NCBI GenBank assembly: GCA_003223215.1
Contig: QHYH01000084.1
Coordinates: forward strand, 62,001 to 126,000
Length of the DNA stretch: 64,000 nucleotides
Direction of reading: 5' to 3'
DNA from: Acidobacteriota bacterium
GTDB taxonomy: Bacteria > Acidobacteriota > Terriglobia > Acidiferrales > UBA7541
Part shown: piece after piece, positions 17,717-26,459 of the stretch
How positions within the stretch are numbered: the stretch's first letter is position 1
Layout of the letters: every line of letters starts with the position of its first letter
Notes under the pieces: model-generated
What the model saw: only the letters and a program-made list of their open reading frames with translations
Database searches by the model: none
Told to the model about the DNA's origin: nothing
Made by a program: the position numbers and the translations under genes

Positions 17717-19104
17717 TGTTCCAGTCGATGGGAATCCTTCTTGGCGCGCACTGGGCGTACGCGGTGCTCGGCTGGGGCGGATACTGGGGCTGGGATCCCG
17801 TGGAAAATGCCTCGCTCCTGCCCTGGCTGACGGGCACGGCCTTTCTGCATTCGGTGATGATGCAGGAGAAGCGCGGGATGATGAAAGTGTGGAACGTGTG
17901 GCTGGTTTTTTGCACTTTCCTGCTGTGCATGCTCGGAACCTTCCTCACCCGCAGCGGCGTCGTCAGCTCGGTACACGCGTTCGCGCAGTCGAACATCGGG
18001 CCCTGGTTCGTCGCGTTCATGGGCATCACGCTGGCAGTTTGTTTGGGCGCATATTTGAAGAACCGCGATTACCTGGCAAGCGAAAACCAACTGGATTCGG
18101 TAATCTCGCGCGAGTCGAGCTTCCTGTTTAACAATCTGCTTTTCCTGGTGGCATGCGTCGCAGTGCTTTCCGGCACGCTGTTTCCCGTCTTCTCGGAGTG
18201 GTTCACCGGTAACCGCATCAGCGTCGGTGCGCCGTACTTCAATCGAGTGAATATTCCCGTCGGGTTGTTGATCCTGTTCCTCACCGGGGTCGGGCCGCTT
18301 CTGGCGTGGAGAAAAACTTCCCGGGAAAGCCTGAAACGGAACTTCGGCTGGCCCCTGCTGACCGGCTTGCTAGCCGGCGGGGTGGGTTTCATTTTGGGAT
18401 TCCGCGGATTCTATCCGCTGGCAAGCTTGATCCTGTGTTTCTTCGTGGCCGCCACCATTTTGCTCGAATTCTACCGGGGCTCGAAAGTCATCCGCGCGCG
18501 CTCGGGGGCTTCGTTTGCCGCCTGTGCGATTGACTTGACCATGCGCAACACGCGGCGGTATGGCGGCTACGTCATTCATATGGGCATGGTGTTCGTATTT
18601 ATAGGGCTGGCCGGGACGGCGTTCGACCGCGACGTGCAAAAGAGCATGCAGGTGGGCGACTCGATGCACATTGGCCCGTACACGCTGGTTTTGCAAGCGA
18701 CGGACAGCAAACCGGAGAAGAATTACACGGCGCAACGCATGATGGTGGAAGTGCTGCGCGGCAACAAACCGATGATGATGCTGTTTCCGGAAAAGCGGAA
18801 TTTTATCACCAACAAAGAGAACGGGACGATGGTGGCCATCTATTCCACGCTGAAGGAAGATTTGTACGTGGTATTCGCCGGAATCGATCCGGATACGCAG
18901 GTGCCGGTGATCCATGCGTATCTCAATCCGCTCGTGAAATGGATTTGGTTTGGCGGCGTCACGGTGGTCTTTGGTACGCTGATCGCGCTCTCGCCAAATC
19001 GCCGCTCGGTGCTCGTGTTGGCACCCGCGCAACAACCTGCCACCGCGGAACCGCTGCCGCAAGGCGTCGTCGCGTCCCCCCTTCTGCGAGAGGGCCATGA
19101 CTAA
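17713..19104 (+). CDS. ccmF: C-terminal part of cytochrome c heme lyase CcmF (split gene)
   Basis: This 463-residue piece continues the CcmF sequence directly: FQSMGILLGAHWAY, then the WGGYWGWDPVENAS heme-binding WWD-type loop (about residue 20), LLGTFLTRSG and further TM helices, and a large periplasmic loop before the last helix. Its ATG overlaps the stop of the N-terminal piece by 4 nt (ATGA). A normal CcmF is about 650-680 residues in one chain, matching the sum of both pieces. No Shine-Dalgarno is evident apart from GGGGAG just before the overlap, which could permit re-initiation. Confidence 0.88.
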   Translation: MMFQSMGILLGAHWAYAVLGWGGYWGWDPVENASLLPWLTGTAFLHSVMMQEKRGMMKVWNVWLVFCTFLLCMLGTFLTRSGVVSSVHAFAQSNIGPWFVAFMGITLAVCLGAYLKNRDYLASENQLDSVISRESSFLFNNLLFLVACVAVLSGTLFPVFSEWFTGNRISVGAPYFNRVNIPVGLLILFLTGVGPLLAWRKTSRESLKRNFGWPLLTGLLAGGVGFILGFRGFYPLASLILCFFVAATILLEFYRGSKVIRARSGASFAACAIDLTMRNTRRYGGYVIHMGMVFVFIGLAGTAFDRDVQKSMQVGDSMHIGPYTLVLQATDSKPEKNYTAQRMMVEVLRGNKPMMMLFPEKRNFITNKENGTMVAIYSTLKEDLYVVFAGIDPDTQVPVIHAYLNPLVKWIWFGGVTVVFGTLIALSPNRRSVLVLAPAQQPATAEPLPQGVVASPLLREGHD

Positions 19105-19615
19105 AAACCGCGCGCTCAGTCGAACGCTCGTTCTGTTGGGGCTGGCCACGCTACCCTTGATTGTTCCCGTCGGGGCACAGCAGTTCTCTGAGCGTGCCAA
19201 GAAAATCGGCTTTCAACTTAAATGCATGTGCGGTTCGTGCAGCATGACGGCGGCGGGCTGTTCGCATCCCGGTGGCGATTTCTCCGGTCCGTGTCCCACG
19301 GCGAAGGGGATGTTGCAGGAAGCCGAGCAGCACATCGCCAAGGGCGAAACCGACGAACGGGTCATGCAGGCGTTCGTACAGGAATTTGGAACCACTGTGT
19401 ATGCGGAGCCGCCGAAATCGGGATTTAGTCTGGTGGCCTGGGTCATGCCGACGGTTTACCTTGTACTCGGCGCGCTAGTGGTGATTTTCGTCATTTCACG
19501 CTGGGTGAAAAAGAACCCGTCGGAAACCACTGCCAGTACCGTTCCGGCAAGGCCCATCGCACCGGAACTTTTGGAACGCGCCAAGAAGCTGGCTGAGCGC
19601 GCGACGGAGGATTGA
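19097..19615 (+). CDS. ccmH: cytochrome c maturation thiol-reductase CcmH-type, cysteine-rich variant
   Basis: CcmH reduces or presents the apocytochrome CXXCH thiols to the heme lyase. The 172-residue protein has a signal peptide (about 1-27), a periplasmic three-helix domain and a TM helix (about 115-135). The active site is LKCMCGSC (Cys43, 45, 48) with further Cys55 and Cys66, not the plain LRCxxCQ of proteobacteria. It overlaps ccmF by 8 nt. The motif difference fits the atypical CcmE beside it. Confidence 0.88.
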   Translation: MTKNRALSRTLVLLGLATLPLIVPVGAQQFSERAKKIGFQLKCMCGSCSMTAAGCSHPGGDFSGPCPTAKGMLQEAEQHIAKGETDERVMQAFVQEFGTTVYAEPPKSGFSLVAWVMPTVYLVLGALVVIFVISRWVKKNPSETTASTVPARPIAPELLERAKKLAERATED

Positions 19616-19618
19616 GCC

Positions 19619-19987
19619 GTGGCGGCGACTCCTCTTTTTGCAGCCATGCTGGGCGACTCGGGAGACTGGGCGGTTCTCGGAGCCTGCCTGATGCTCGCTG
19701 CCGCCGTCGCGCTTTTCATTTTCTACATTCAGCCGGATGCTTCCGATCTTGCGCCGCACCGCACGAAGTTGGATCAGCTGCTCGAACGGCGCGACACGAT
19801 TTACGACAATCTGCGGGATTTGCGCTTTGAATACCGCTCCGGAAAATATTCCGACGACGACTTTGAGGCTATGAAAGCGGCTTTGGAAAATGATGCGGCG
19901 CTGGTCCTCTCGGAAATCGATCAAGTCACGGAAGCACAAGTGCGGCGCCCGCGGGGCGCCCATCCCGCGGACCGGAGTGCGCAATGA
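19619..19987 (+). CDS. CcmI-like cytochrome c maturation protein, short form
   Basis: A 122-residue membrane protein from a GTG start. It has one TM helix (about residues 18-40) followed by a coiled coil with LDQLLERRDTIYDNLRDL and a 'RSGKYSDDDFEAMK' turn. This matches the first TM and leucine-zipper domain of CcmI, which holds apocytochromes for CcmF/H. The C-terminal TPR domain of full CcmI is absent. It lies between ccmH and an unknown secreted protein, overlapping the latter by 4 nt. Confidence 0.72.
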   Translation: MAATPLFAAMLGDSGDWAVLGACLMLAAAVALFIFYIQPDASDLAPHRTKLDQLLERRDTIYDNLRDLRFEYRSGKYSDDDFEAMKAALENDAALVLSEIDQVTEAQVRRPRGAHPADRSAQ

Positions 19988-21339
19988 TACGCTCGAACGC
20001 CCGTCTTCGTGCAGCGGCCGCGCTGGCCTTCGCGTGGGGCTTGGCGTCACTGGGAACCGCGCAAGCGGGCACGGTGCGCGGAACGGTCAGGAACGGCACT
20101 ACGGGCCAGCTTGCTCCGGGCGTGGAGCTTACCCTGGTGCAGCCGATGGGCGGCATGCAGGAACTGGCACACATGAAGAGCGGTCCGCAAGGCGAATTCA
20201 GCTTTGACAGCCCGAATGTCGGCACCCAGCCGCTGTTGGTGCAGGCGATGTATCGCGGCGTCCGTTTCAATGCCGCGGTGCCGCCGGGCAACAGCAACGC
20301 CACCGTGCAATTGGACATCTACGAACCCTCCAAGGATCCCAAGACGATTGACGTTCCGTCGCACTTCGTGATCTTCCAGCCCAACGGCGCGAGCCTGAAG
20401 GTCGCGGAAGAATATCAGGTCGAGAACAAGTCGCAACCGCCACAAACGTATTTCCGGACGGATGGAACGTTTGACTTTGCCCTGCCGGAACAAGGAGAAC
20501 TGGAAAGAGTGGACGCGGTCGGGCCGGCAGGAATGCCCTTACAACAACTTCCCATCGACAAGAAGAAGAATCACTATTCGATCGCATTCGCGTTTCGCCC
20601 GGGCAACAATTCGGTGCGTTACTCCTACGATGTCCCGTATCCGAGCAACACCGCGGCGCTGAAGATTCCGACGATTTATCCGGGAGGAAGGCTTCTGCTC
20701 GTAGCTCCACCGAGCATGCAGGTCAGTGGTGACGGGTTTTCGGCGCAAGGACAAGAGCAGGGGATGAATCTGTACCTGCGGCAGGACGTTCCGGCCGGAA
20801 CTCTAGTGGCCGTGAATGTTTCGGGCACGGCACCAGCCGGTAGCGCAGCGGTGGGGACGGATCAGGGCCAACAGGGCCGAGACGCCCAGGAAGGCGGCGG
20901 CGCGGAGTCCGCGGGCGCAGAGATTCAGGCGGTGCCGGGCAGGCTGGACGCGATGAAATGGCCGTTGCTCGGCGGATTTGTGGTTGTCTTTGGAGCGTTT
21001 GCCTACCTGCTTTCTCGCAAGATGGTTGTGCCGGTTGAAGGGGTAGAAGTGGCCGCTGCGGTCGGGGCAACCGCAACAGGAAAGGCCAAGAAGTCGAAAG
21101 CGCAGCCCGCCTCCGCGCCTGCGCCGGTATCACCAGCTGCGCCTGCAGCGAAAGCACCGTCCAATGGGCCGGCCAGTTTGTCGGATGTGGATGCAGTCAT
21201 TGGCACCAGCCTGGATGCGCTGAAAGAGAGGCTCTTCCGGCTGGAATTGCGACATCAAGCGGGAACCATCACCGAAGAGGATTATGCGCAGGAGCGCGCG
21301 AAGGCAGAGAAAGTCTTGCGCGACTTGCTACGAGGCTGA
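19984..21339 (+). CDS. ccm-cluster protein with carboxypeptidase-regulatory-like domain and C-terminal membrane helix
   Basis: The 451-residue protein has a signal peptide (1-28, cleavage after AQA), a beta-sandwich resembling carboxypeptidase regulatory (transthyretin-like) domains (about 29-120), further beta-rich sequence to about 290, a TM helix (about 320-340) and a Pro/Ala linker. It ends with a short helical segment, LRHQAGTITEEDYAQER, that echoes the coiled-coil segment of the CcmI-like protein before it. Most of the protein would lie in the periplasm. I know no named function. Its place in the ccm cluster, with a 4-nt overlap, suggests a role in apocytochrome handling. Confidence 0.75.
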   Translation: MIRSNARLRAAAALAFAWGLASLGTAQAGTVRGTVRNGTTGQLAPGVELTLVQPMGGMQELAHMKSGPQGEFSFDSPNVGTQPLLVQAMYRGVRFNAAVPPGNSNATVQLDIYEPSKDPKTIDVPSHFVIFQPNGASLKVAEEYQVENKSQPPQTYFRTDGTFDFALPEQGELERVDAVGPAGMPLQQLPIDKKKNHYSIAFAFRPGNNSVRYSYDVPYPSNTAALKIPTIYPGGRLLLVAPPSMQVSGDGFSAQGQEQGMNLYLRQDVPAGTLVAVNVSGTAPAGSAAVGTDQGQQGRDAQEGGGAESAGAEIQAVPGRLDAMKWPLLGGFVVVFGAFAYLLSRKMVVPVEGVEVAAAVGATATGKAKKSKAQPASAPAPVSPAAPAAKAPSNGPASLSDVDAVIGTSLDALKERLFRLELRHQAGTITEEDYAQERAKAEKVLRDLLRG

Positions 21340-21616
21340 ACGCTCCCCGACGAATGCCGGACCTGAAGTCAGCCTCTGCAAATTCCGGAGCGCCGAGGGC
21401 CTGTCAAGCGTCGAAGTTCAAGTCGAAACAGGAATAGCAGCCTCGAGGGACCATTTCTCGACGCTGTCTTCGGTGACACGGGATACCCCGTAATTTTGTA
21501 TGAATATCAAAACAAAAATCTTACCATTAGGCAGTCCGTAAGTATATGAAAACAAGGGGCGGCGTTAACAAGCGTCAGGGTAGGCTGAGGCACATGCTCA
21601 CCCTTGAGGTTGCCCG
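21340..21616 (+). promoter_or_regulatory. 277-bp gap inside the ccm cluster with an AT-rich core
   Basis: No gene is visible. About 70 bp (21490-21560) are markedly AT-rich compared with the surroundings, with runs such as ATTTTGTATGAATATC and AAAACAAAAATC. This is the most likely site for a separate promoter driving ccmABCD-hemH. I could not fix a -35/-10 pair with confidence. Confidence 0.35.
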
Positions 21617-22321
21617 GTGACGGCGCCGCCATTTACCCCTACAGGAATCCGCTTTGCAAACATCGAAAAACGCTTCGGAAGCCTTTACGCCCTGCGGCGG
21701 GTGAGTTTGGAGGTTCGCCCCGGCGAGCTCGTGGCGTTTGCGGGAAGAAATGGTTCTGGCAAGACGACCCTCCTGCGCATTGCCGCGCGGCTGGTGCGCG
21801 CTTCTTCAGGATCGCTGAGTTTTCCCGGCCCCAGCGGCGAGACGACGGATTCCGCTTCGCGAACCGGCTTTGTGGCGCATGCCACGATGGTTTACGACGA
21901 GCTGACCGCGGAAGAGAACCTGCTGCTCTTCGCGCGGTTGCAGGGAATCGGCGATCCGGGAGCACGAGCCGGTGCGCTGCTCGGAGAAGTTGAGCTTTCC
22001 GAGCGTCGCAAGTCGCTGGTACGGACGTTTTCCCGCGGGATGCGCCAGCGCGTGGCCATTGCGCGGGCGCTGCTGAATGAGCCGGCCGTATTGCTGCTCG
22101 ACGAACCGGCCACGGGGCTCGATCCGCAAGGCATCACCTGGCTGGCGCATACGCTCAGCCGGATGCGCGTCGAAGGGCGTACCGTGCTCATGAGCGTGCA
22201 CGGGGAGTCGGCGATTTCGGCGCTGGCAACACGCGCGGTTCGGCTGGATGCCGGTTCGGTTGTCGCCGACACCATGGCGGGGTCGGATATGCGTGCGATT
22301 CTTTCCTTTGCGAACGCCTAG
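21617..22321 (+). CDS. ccmA: heme exporter ATP-binding subunit CcmA
   Basis: The ATPase of the CcmABCD complex that releases heme-loaded CcmE. The 234-residue ABC domain has Walker A GRNGSGKTT (43-51), the signature FSRGMRQR (near 140), Walker B VLLLDEP (about 157) and the H-loop (SVHGES). It starts at GTG with GAGG 6 nt upstream. The gene is followed directly by ccmB. Confidence 0.93.
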   Translation: MTAPPFTPTGIRFANIEKRFGSLYALRRVSLEVRPGELVAFAGRNGSGKTTLLRIAARLVRASSGSLSFPGPSGETTDSASRTGFVAHATMVYDELTAEENLLLFARLQGIGDPGARAGALLGEVELSERRKSLVRTFSRGMRQRVAIARALLNEPAVLLLDEPATGLDPQGITWLAHTLSRMRVEGRTVLMSVHGESAISALATRAVRLDAGSVVADTMAGSDMRAILSFANA

Positions 22322-22996
22322 ATGGCAGTACTGGCCGACACCACGGTGTTGCTGGGCAAGGAGCTCCGCACGGAATTCCGCTCGCGGGAACTGCTGACGA
22401 CCACGGTGGTCTTCATCCTGGTAGTCGTCGTGCTTTTCAGCTTCACCTTTGACCCCAGCGCGGGCGAGTCACGGCGTTTCGGCCCTGGTCTCCTATGGCT
22501 TTCGTTTCTGTTCGCCGCGTCGCTGATGCTGCAGCCGTGCTTTTTGCGGGAGCAGAATAACGACACGCTGAGCGCGCTGCGGCTGTCGGTGCGTGATCCG
22601 TTTTCCATCTTTCTCGCTAAGCTAAGCGCGAACACGCTTTTTTTGTTGCTGACGGAAGTCTTGATGCTGCCGGTTTTTGCGATTCTCTATAACGTGCATA
22701 TCCTGGGGGTCTTCCTGCAATTGGTGCTGGTTTTGTTTTTGGGCAGCCTGGGCGTGGCCATTCCCGGAACCGCATTCTCCGCGATCTCGGCGCAGGCGCG
22801 TATGCGCGAACTGATGTTGCCTCTGCTGCTTCTGCCTCTGCTGACGCCGGTGCTGATTGCAAGCACCGAGGCCACCCGCGCGCTACTTGACGCGAACCCG
22901 GTGCTGCGGGCGGACTGGCTGGGATTTTTGGCCGGCTTCGACGTAGTTTTTTTGACGGCGCTGTGGCTTTTCGGCGAATATTTATTGGAGGAATGA
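22322..22996 (+). CDS. ccmB: heme exporter membrane subunit CcmB
   Basis: The 224-residue membrane protein has six hydrophobic segments and the CcmB N-terminal pattern (KELRTEFRSREL), then FLREQNNDTLSALRLS, the conserved cytoplasmic loop. It pairs with CcmA and CcmC. The start follows the ccmA stop without a gap. Confidence 0.93.
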   Translation: MAVLADTTVLLGKELRTEFRSRELLTTTVVFILVVVVLFSFTFDPSAGESRRFGPGLLWLSFLFAASLMLQPCFLREQNNDTLSALRLSVRDPFSIFLAKLSANTLFLLLTEVLMLPVFAILYNVHILGVFLQLVLVLFLGSLGVAIPGTAFSAISAQARMRELMLPLLLLPLLTPVLIASTEATRALLDANPVLRADWLGFLAGFDVVFLTALWLFGEYLLEE

Positions 22997-23103
22997 GAGA
23001 GAATGTATCTAGCGTGCCGTGCCGATGGTTTGTCAGGTAGATGGGGACGCGCGATGGCTCGCCCATATGCCTGTCTACGGCCGCTTTAAGGGAGGCGCGA
23101 TTG

Positions 23104-23778
23104 GTGAAAAGTTCTTTCAAGGCGGCCATCCTTTTCGTTTTGATTGCCGTCACCGGGTACCTCGCTTTCTATTACGCGCCCATCGAAAGGTCCATGGGTG
23201 TAATCCAAAAGATTTTTTATCTCCACATTTCCTGCGCGTTCAGCGCGTTTGTGGCCTTTGGAACTTGCTTCTATGCGAATCTTCGATACGTCTTCACACG
23301 AGAGGCGAAATCGGACTGGTTGGGCGTATCGGCTGCGGAAGTCGGGCTGGCCTTTATCACCGTGGTGCTGGTCACCGGGCCGATTTGGGCGCATCCGGTG
23401 TGGGGAATCTGGTGGACCTGGGATGCCCGGCTGACGCTGACGTTTGTGCTCGGCCTGCTTTACCTTTCCTATTTGCTGTTGCGCTCGATGATTGAAGAGC
23501 CGGACAAGCGGGCGCTGTTTAGCGCGCTGTTCGGCATTTTTGCGTTTCTGGATGTACCGCTGGTGTATTTCTCGATTCGCTGGTGGCGCACGCAGCATCC
23601 GCAGCCGGTGATTCTGGGCGGGCCGGGCTCGGGACTGGAGCCGCGTATGCGCGTTTCCTATTTGCTAATGTGGGGCGCGCTGACCGGGGTGCTGATTCTC
23701 CTGGTGAGCGCCCGGTACCGGCTGGAAGCGTTGCGCGCCAGCGTGGAAGATTTGCGAAGGGAGGCGGAGGTTCGATGA
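23104..23778 (+). CDS. ccmC: heme-handling protein CcmC
   Basis: CcmC loads heme onto CcmE. The protein (about 224 residues) has six TM helices, the tryptophan-rich WGIWWTWDARLT loop and the flanking conserved histidines (YLHISCAF and, further on, RWWRTQHPQ). I chose GTG 23104 because GGAGG (23091-23095) lies 8 nt upstream. TTG 23101 and the in-frame ATG at 23041 are alternatives; the latter would add an unconserved leader. It overlaps ccmD by 4 nt. Confidence 0.92.
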   Translation: MKSSFKAAILFVLIAVTGYLAFYYAPIERSMGVIQKIFYLHISCAFSAFVAFGTCFYANLRYVFTREAKSDWLGVSAAEVGLAFITVVLVTGPIWAHPVWGIWWTWDARLTLTFVLGLLYLSYLLLRSMIEEPDKRALFSALFGIFAFLDVPLVYFSIRWWRTQHPQPVILGGPGSGLEPRMRVSYLLMWGALTGVLILLVSARYRLEALRASVEDLRREAEVR

Positions 23779-23918
23779 AAAACCTGGACAGCGTGCTCGC
23801 AGCCTATCTTGCAGGCTGGGCCATTTTTTTTGTGTATTACATCTCTGTTGCGCAGCGCCTGAGCACACTGCGAGAAGAGGTCGAACGGCTGAAGGCTTTG
23901 CTGACCAAGGGGAGATAG
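23775..23918 (+). CDS. ccmD: small heme exporter protein CcmD
   Basis: A 47-residue single-TM protein (helix about residues 8-26: AAYLAGWAIFFVYYI) with a charged coiled coil after it, the typical CcmD layout. CcmD helps release holo-CcmE from CcmC. Its ATG overlaps the ccmC stop (ATGA), which supports the assignment despite the small size. Confidence 0.85.
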   Translation: MKNLDSVLAAYLAGWAIFFVYYISVAQRLSTLREEVERLKALLTKGR

Positions 23919-23919
23919 C

Positions 23920-24963
23920 TTGCAGGGGAAGAAGCGCGTCGGGATCGTATTGTTCCAGCTTGGCGGGCCGGATTCGCTGGAGGCGGTCGAGCCGTTTCTG
24001 CTGAATTTGTTCCTCGATCCGGACATCATTCCGCTCGGGCCGCTCGGATGGCTGCGCGGTCCCGTCGCAAAATGGATTTCCTCGCGGCGCTCGATTCCCG
24101 TGGCGAAAAAATACGCGGAGATCGGCGGGCGCTCGCCCATCGGAGCGCTCACGGAGCGGCAGCGAGCGGCGCTCGTCGAGGCGCTCGCGCCGCATGTCGA
24201 TCCTGTGGCCGTGACCGCGATGCGTTACTGGCATCCTTTGACAAGTGAAGCCGTCGAGTCTCTGCGCAAAGCGGGACCGCTCGATGAGATCGTGCTTCTG
24301 CCTCTTTATCCGCACTACTCGTTCGCGACGACTCTCAGCAGCTTGAAAGAATGGCGCCGCGTGTATGGAGAGCCGGACGGCGGGCCGCCGGAACGTACGA
24401 TTGACCATTTCTACGATCATCCGCTCTACGTTCAGGCACTGGTCGAACGGATTGGCTCCGTGCTGCGCCAGTTCGAAGACGGCGCGAGCATTCATCTGGT
24501 TTTCAGCGCGCATGGACTGCCGATGAGCCTGGTCGAGAAAGGCGATCCGTATCCCAAGCAGATCGAGGGCACCGTGCGCGCGGTTTGCGAATCGGGGGCC
24601 AAGCAATACGATTCGTGGCCGAGGACGCATCTGCTTTGCTACCAGAGCCGCGTGGGTCCGGCAAAATGGCTCTCGCCGGCGCTGACGGAAACCATTGAGA
24701 AGCTCGGCCACCAAGGTGTCAAGGAAATGCTGGTGGTTCCCATTTCCTTCGTGACGGAACACATCGAGACGCTTCACGAAATCAACATCGAAGCACGGGA
24801 AGAAGCAGAAAAGTTCGGGATCAAGACGTTCCGCATGATGCCGGCGGTGGGAGATTCGCCGCTGTTTATCGCAGCGCTCAAGGACCTGGTCTTGCGCACC
24901 CTGGGAATTGCAGCGCCGGCGGAACCGTTGACTTCGAAACCCATGCCTGGCCCGACCGCTTGA
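23920..24963 (+). CDS. hemH: ferrochelatase
   Basis: Inserts Fe2+ into protoporphyrin IX (or coproporphyrin) to make heme. The 347-residue protein begins with the family pattern GIVLFQLGGPDSLEAV, carries the metal-binding His198 in SAHGLP and the conserved glutamate in VTEHIETLHEI (about 287-297). The start is TTG one nucleotide after the ccmD stop. Its location at the end of ccmABCD links heme synthesis with heme export. Confidence 0.95.
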   Translation: MQGKKRVGIVLFQLGGPDSLEAVEPFLLNLFLDPDIIPLGPLGWLRGPVAKWISSRRSIPVAKKYAEIGGRSPIGALTERQRAALVEALAPHVDPVAVTAMRYWHPLTSEAVESLRKAGPLDEIVLLPLYPHYSFATTLSSLKEWRRVYGEPDGGPPERTIDHFYDHPLYVQALVERIGSVLRQFEDGASIHLVFSAHGLPMSLVEKGDPYPKQIEGTVRAVCESGAKQYDSWPRTHLLCYQSRVGPAKWLSPALTETIEKLGHQGVKEMLVVPISFVTEHIETLHEINIEAREEAEKFGIKTFRMMPAVGDSPLFIAALKDLVLRTLGIAAPAEPLTSKPMPGPTA

Positions 24964-24973
24964 AAGCCTCGCG

Positions 24974-25402
24974 TTAAGTGGCAGCTTTCTGCGGTGGCTG
25001 AAGCACCTGGCGCGAGGTCGCGACGTCTTCCTCGCGCACCAGTAGTCGAAACGTGGAGCCGCTCCGAGTCAGGTCTTCGATCTCGGCCCGAACGCCAGCG
25101 GATGCAAGCGTATCTCTGGCCGTCTCCGCCTGATCCAGGGTTCCAAAGGATTGCACGGCAACAAGTTTAGCTGCAGACACTCCCTCGGGAGGCTCGAGCA
25201 CACCGCGCGCCTCGGCCACATCCTCTTCGCGAACCAGAACCCGAAAACCTAGGCCGCTCCAGGCAATATGCGGCCGCATGCCGCCCGCTGTGTCGGCCTG
25301 GACCATGGCGTCAATGCCCGCCGATTCGAGCATGCTCTTGGCAAGGTCCGCCTCACTCTGTGAGCCAAAGGCCTGAGCCAAAACGAGTTTGCTGTGGTCC
25401 AT
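24974..25402 (-). CDS. tandem DUF2007-like (putative signal-transducing) protein
   Basis: A 142-residue soluble protein made of two similar halves: LVLAQAFGSQSEADLAKSML... and LVAVQSFGTLDQAETARDTL..., each ending in RVLVREEDVA or RLLVREEDVA. This is the ferredoxin-like repeat of DUF2007 proteins. The function is unknown. I prefer ATG 25402 because a TATAAT lies exactly 6 nt upstream and the family pattern begins there; an upstream GTG (25420) would put that hexamer inside the gene. It is divergent from ctaA. Confidence 0.75.
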   Translation of the reverse strand: MDHSKLVLAQAFGSQSEADLAKSMLESAGIDAMVQADTAGGMRPHIAWSGLGFRVLVREEDVAEARGVLEPPEGVSAAKLVAVQSFGTLDQAETARDTLASAGVRAEIEDLTRSGSTFRLLVREEDVATSRQVLQPPQKAAT

Positions 25403-25408
25403 ACGGCC

Positions 25409-25414
25409 ATTATA
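25409..25414 (-). promoter_or_regulatory. perfect -10 hexamer TATAAT 6 nt before the DUF2007-like gene
   Basis: On the minus strand TATAAT is followed by six bases (GGCCGT) and then the ATG at 25402, with no Shine-Dalgarno, as expected for a leaderless transcript. Confidence 0.5.
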
Positions 25415-25508
25415 CGCCACCCTGCGGTCGCGAAACCGGGCGCAACGGCTCGGTCAGGGCGCCATTCTCAAAGGCGCCTCGATTGAGCAAAATCGTTCCC
25501 ACTCAAGG

Positions 25509-25514
25509 TATAAT
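25509..25514 (+). promoter_or_regulatory. -10 hexamer TATAAT for ctaA-ctaB
   Basis: A perfect TATAAT 21 nt before the ctaA start. TTGAGC at 25483-25488 is a possible -35, but the 20-nt spacing is long. Confidence 0.4.
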
Positions 25515-25535
25515 TCGCGCCTAGGCCTTCGGACA

Positions 25536-26459
25536 ATGACATCTACATATCACTCCGGAATTCACCGATTTGCCGTTTTCACCGTTTGCTGGACGATCCT
25601 GCTGTTTGTCGCCGGCGCGCTGGTGACGTCCAAGGACGCGGCGCTTTCCGTAAGTGACTGGCCGAAATCCCACGGGTCGTGGGTGCCTCCGTTGCGCTCT
25701 CTTCAAGGAGGCGATTTTTTTGAGTTTTCGCACCGCTTCGTTGCCGGTGTTTTAGGGATACTCACGCTGCTTCTCGCGGTGTTGCTGGTGGCGGGGGAGC
25801 GCCGGGTGTGGTTGCGCTGGCTTGGTGCGACTGCCGTGCTCGGTGTGGTAGTGCAGGCCATCCTTGGAGGCCAGGTGGTGATTCAGTTGCTGCACTACTG
25901 GCTCCCGGTGATTCACGCATGCTTTGCCCAGATCGTTTTTGCCGCGGTCCTGGCGATCGCCGTGTTCACCAGCAAATGGTGGGTCTCGGAGAGGCCACAA
26001 CTCGAAGATAAAGGCTCGCCGTCTATTCATTTTGTGGCCATGCTGAATGCGGTCGTGATTTATTTGCAGGTGATCCTTGGCGCGGGATTCCGCCACAAGG
26101 ATATTCCGATCTGGCCGCATGCCGCAGGCGCGTTGGTGGTGCTTGCCACGGTCACGTGGACGGCGGTGACGCTGCGAAGGCGGTTTGCGACATCGCGAGA
26201 ATTTGGCGTTGCGCGGATGCTGCTCCACGCCATTTTCGGGATGCAATTTCTGCTGGGGCTCCTGGCCTACTGGTCGCGCCTGACAACAGCGGAAGCGCCG
26301 CAACCGATACCGTTGATGGTTTGGTTGACGGTGGCTCACACAGTGGTGGGCGCAATCCTGTTTGCGTTCTCGGTGCTGGTGGTCTTAATGTGCTACCGCT
26401 TGGTGCCGCGCGGCCGGGAAGTGGGCGCGACAGCGGCATCCGAGGTTTCAACGGGATGA
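25536..26459 (+). CDS. ctaA: heme A synthase (CtaA/COX15 family)
   Basis: Oxidises the heme O methyl group to give heme A for aa3-type oxidase. The 307-residue protein has eight hydrophobic segments and conserved heme-ligand histidines: FEFSHRFVAG (about residue 65), VIHACFAQIVFA (about 127), GFRHKDIPIWPHAAGA and VAHTVVGAILF. The ATG at 25536 is preferred over a frame that extends upstream through the promoter. It overlaps ctaB (ATGA). Confidence 0.9.
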   Translation: MTSTYHSGIHRFAVFTVCWTILLFVAGALVTSKDAALSVSDWPKSHGSWVPPLRSLQGGDFFEFSHRFVAGVLGILTLLLAVLLVAGERRVWLRWLGATAVLGVVVQAILGGQVVIQLLHYWLPVIHACFAQIVFAAVLAIAVFTSKWWVSERPQLEDKGSPSIHFVAMLNAVVIYLQVILGAGFRHKDIPIWPHAAGALVVLATVTWTAVTLRRRFATSREFGVARMLLHAIFGMQFLLGLLAYWSRLTTAEAPQPIPLMVWLTVAHTVVGAILFAFSVLVVLMCYRLVPRGREVGATAASEVSTG

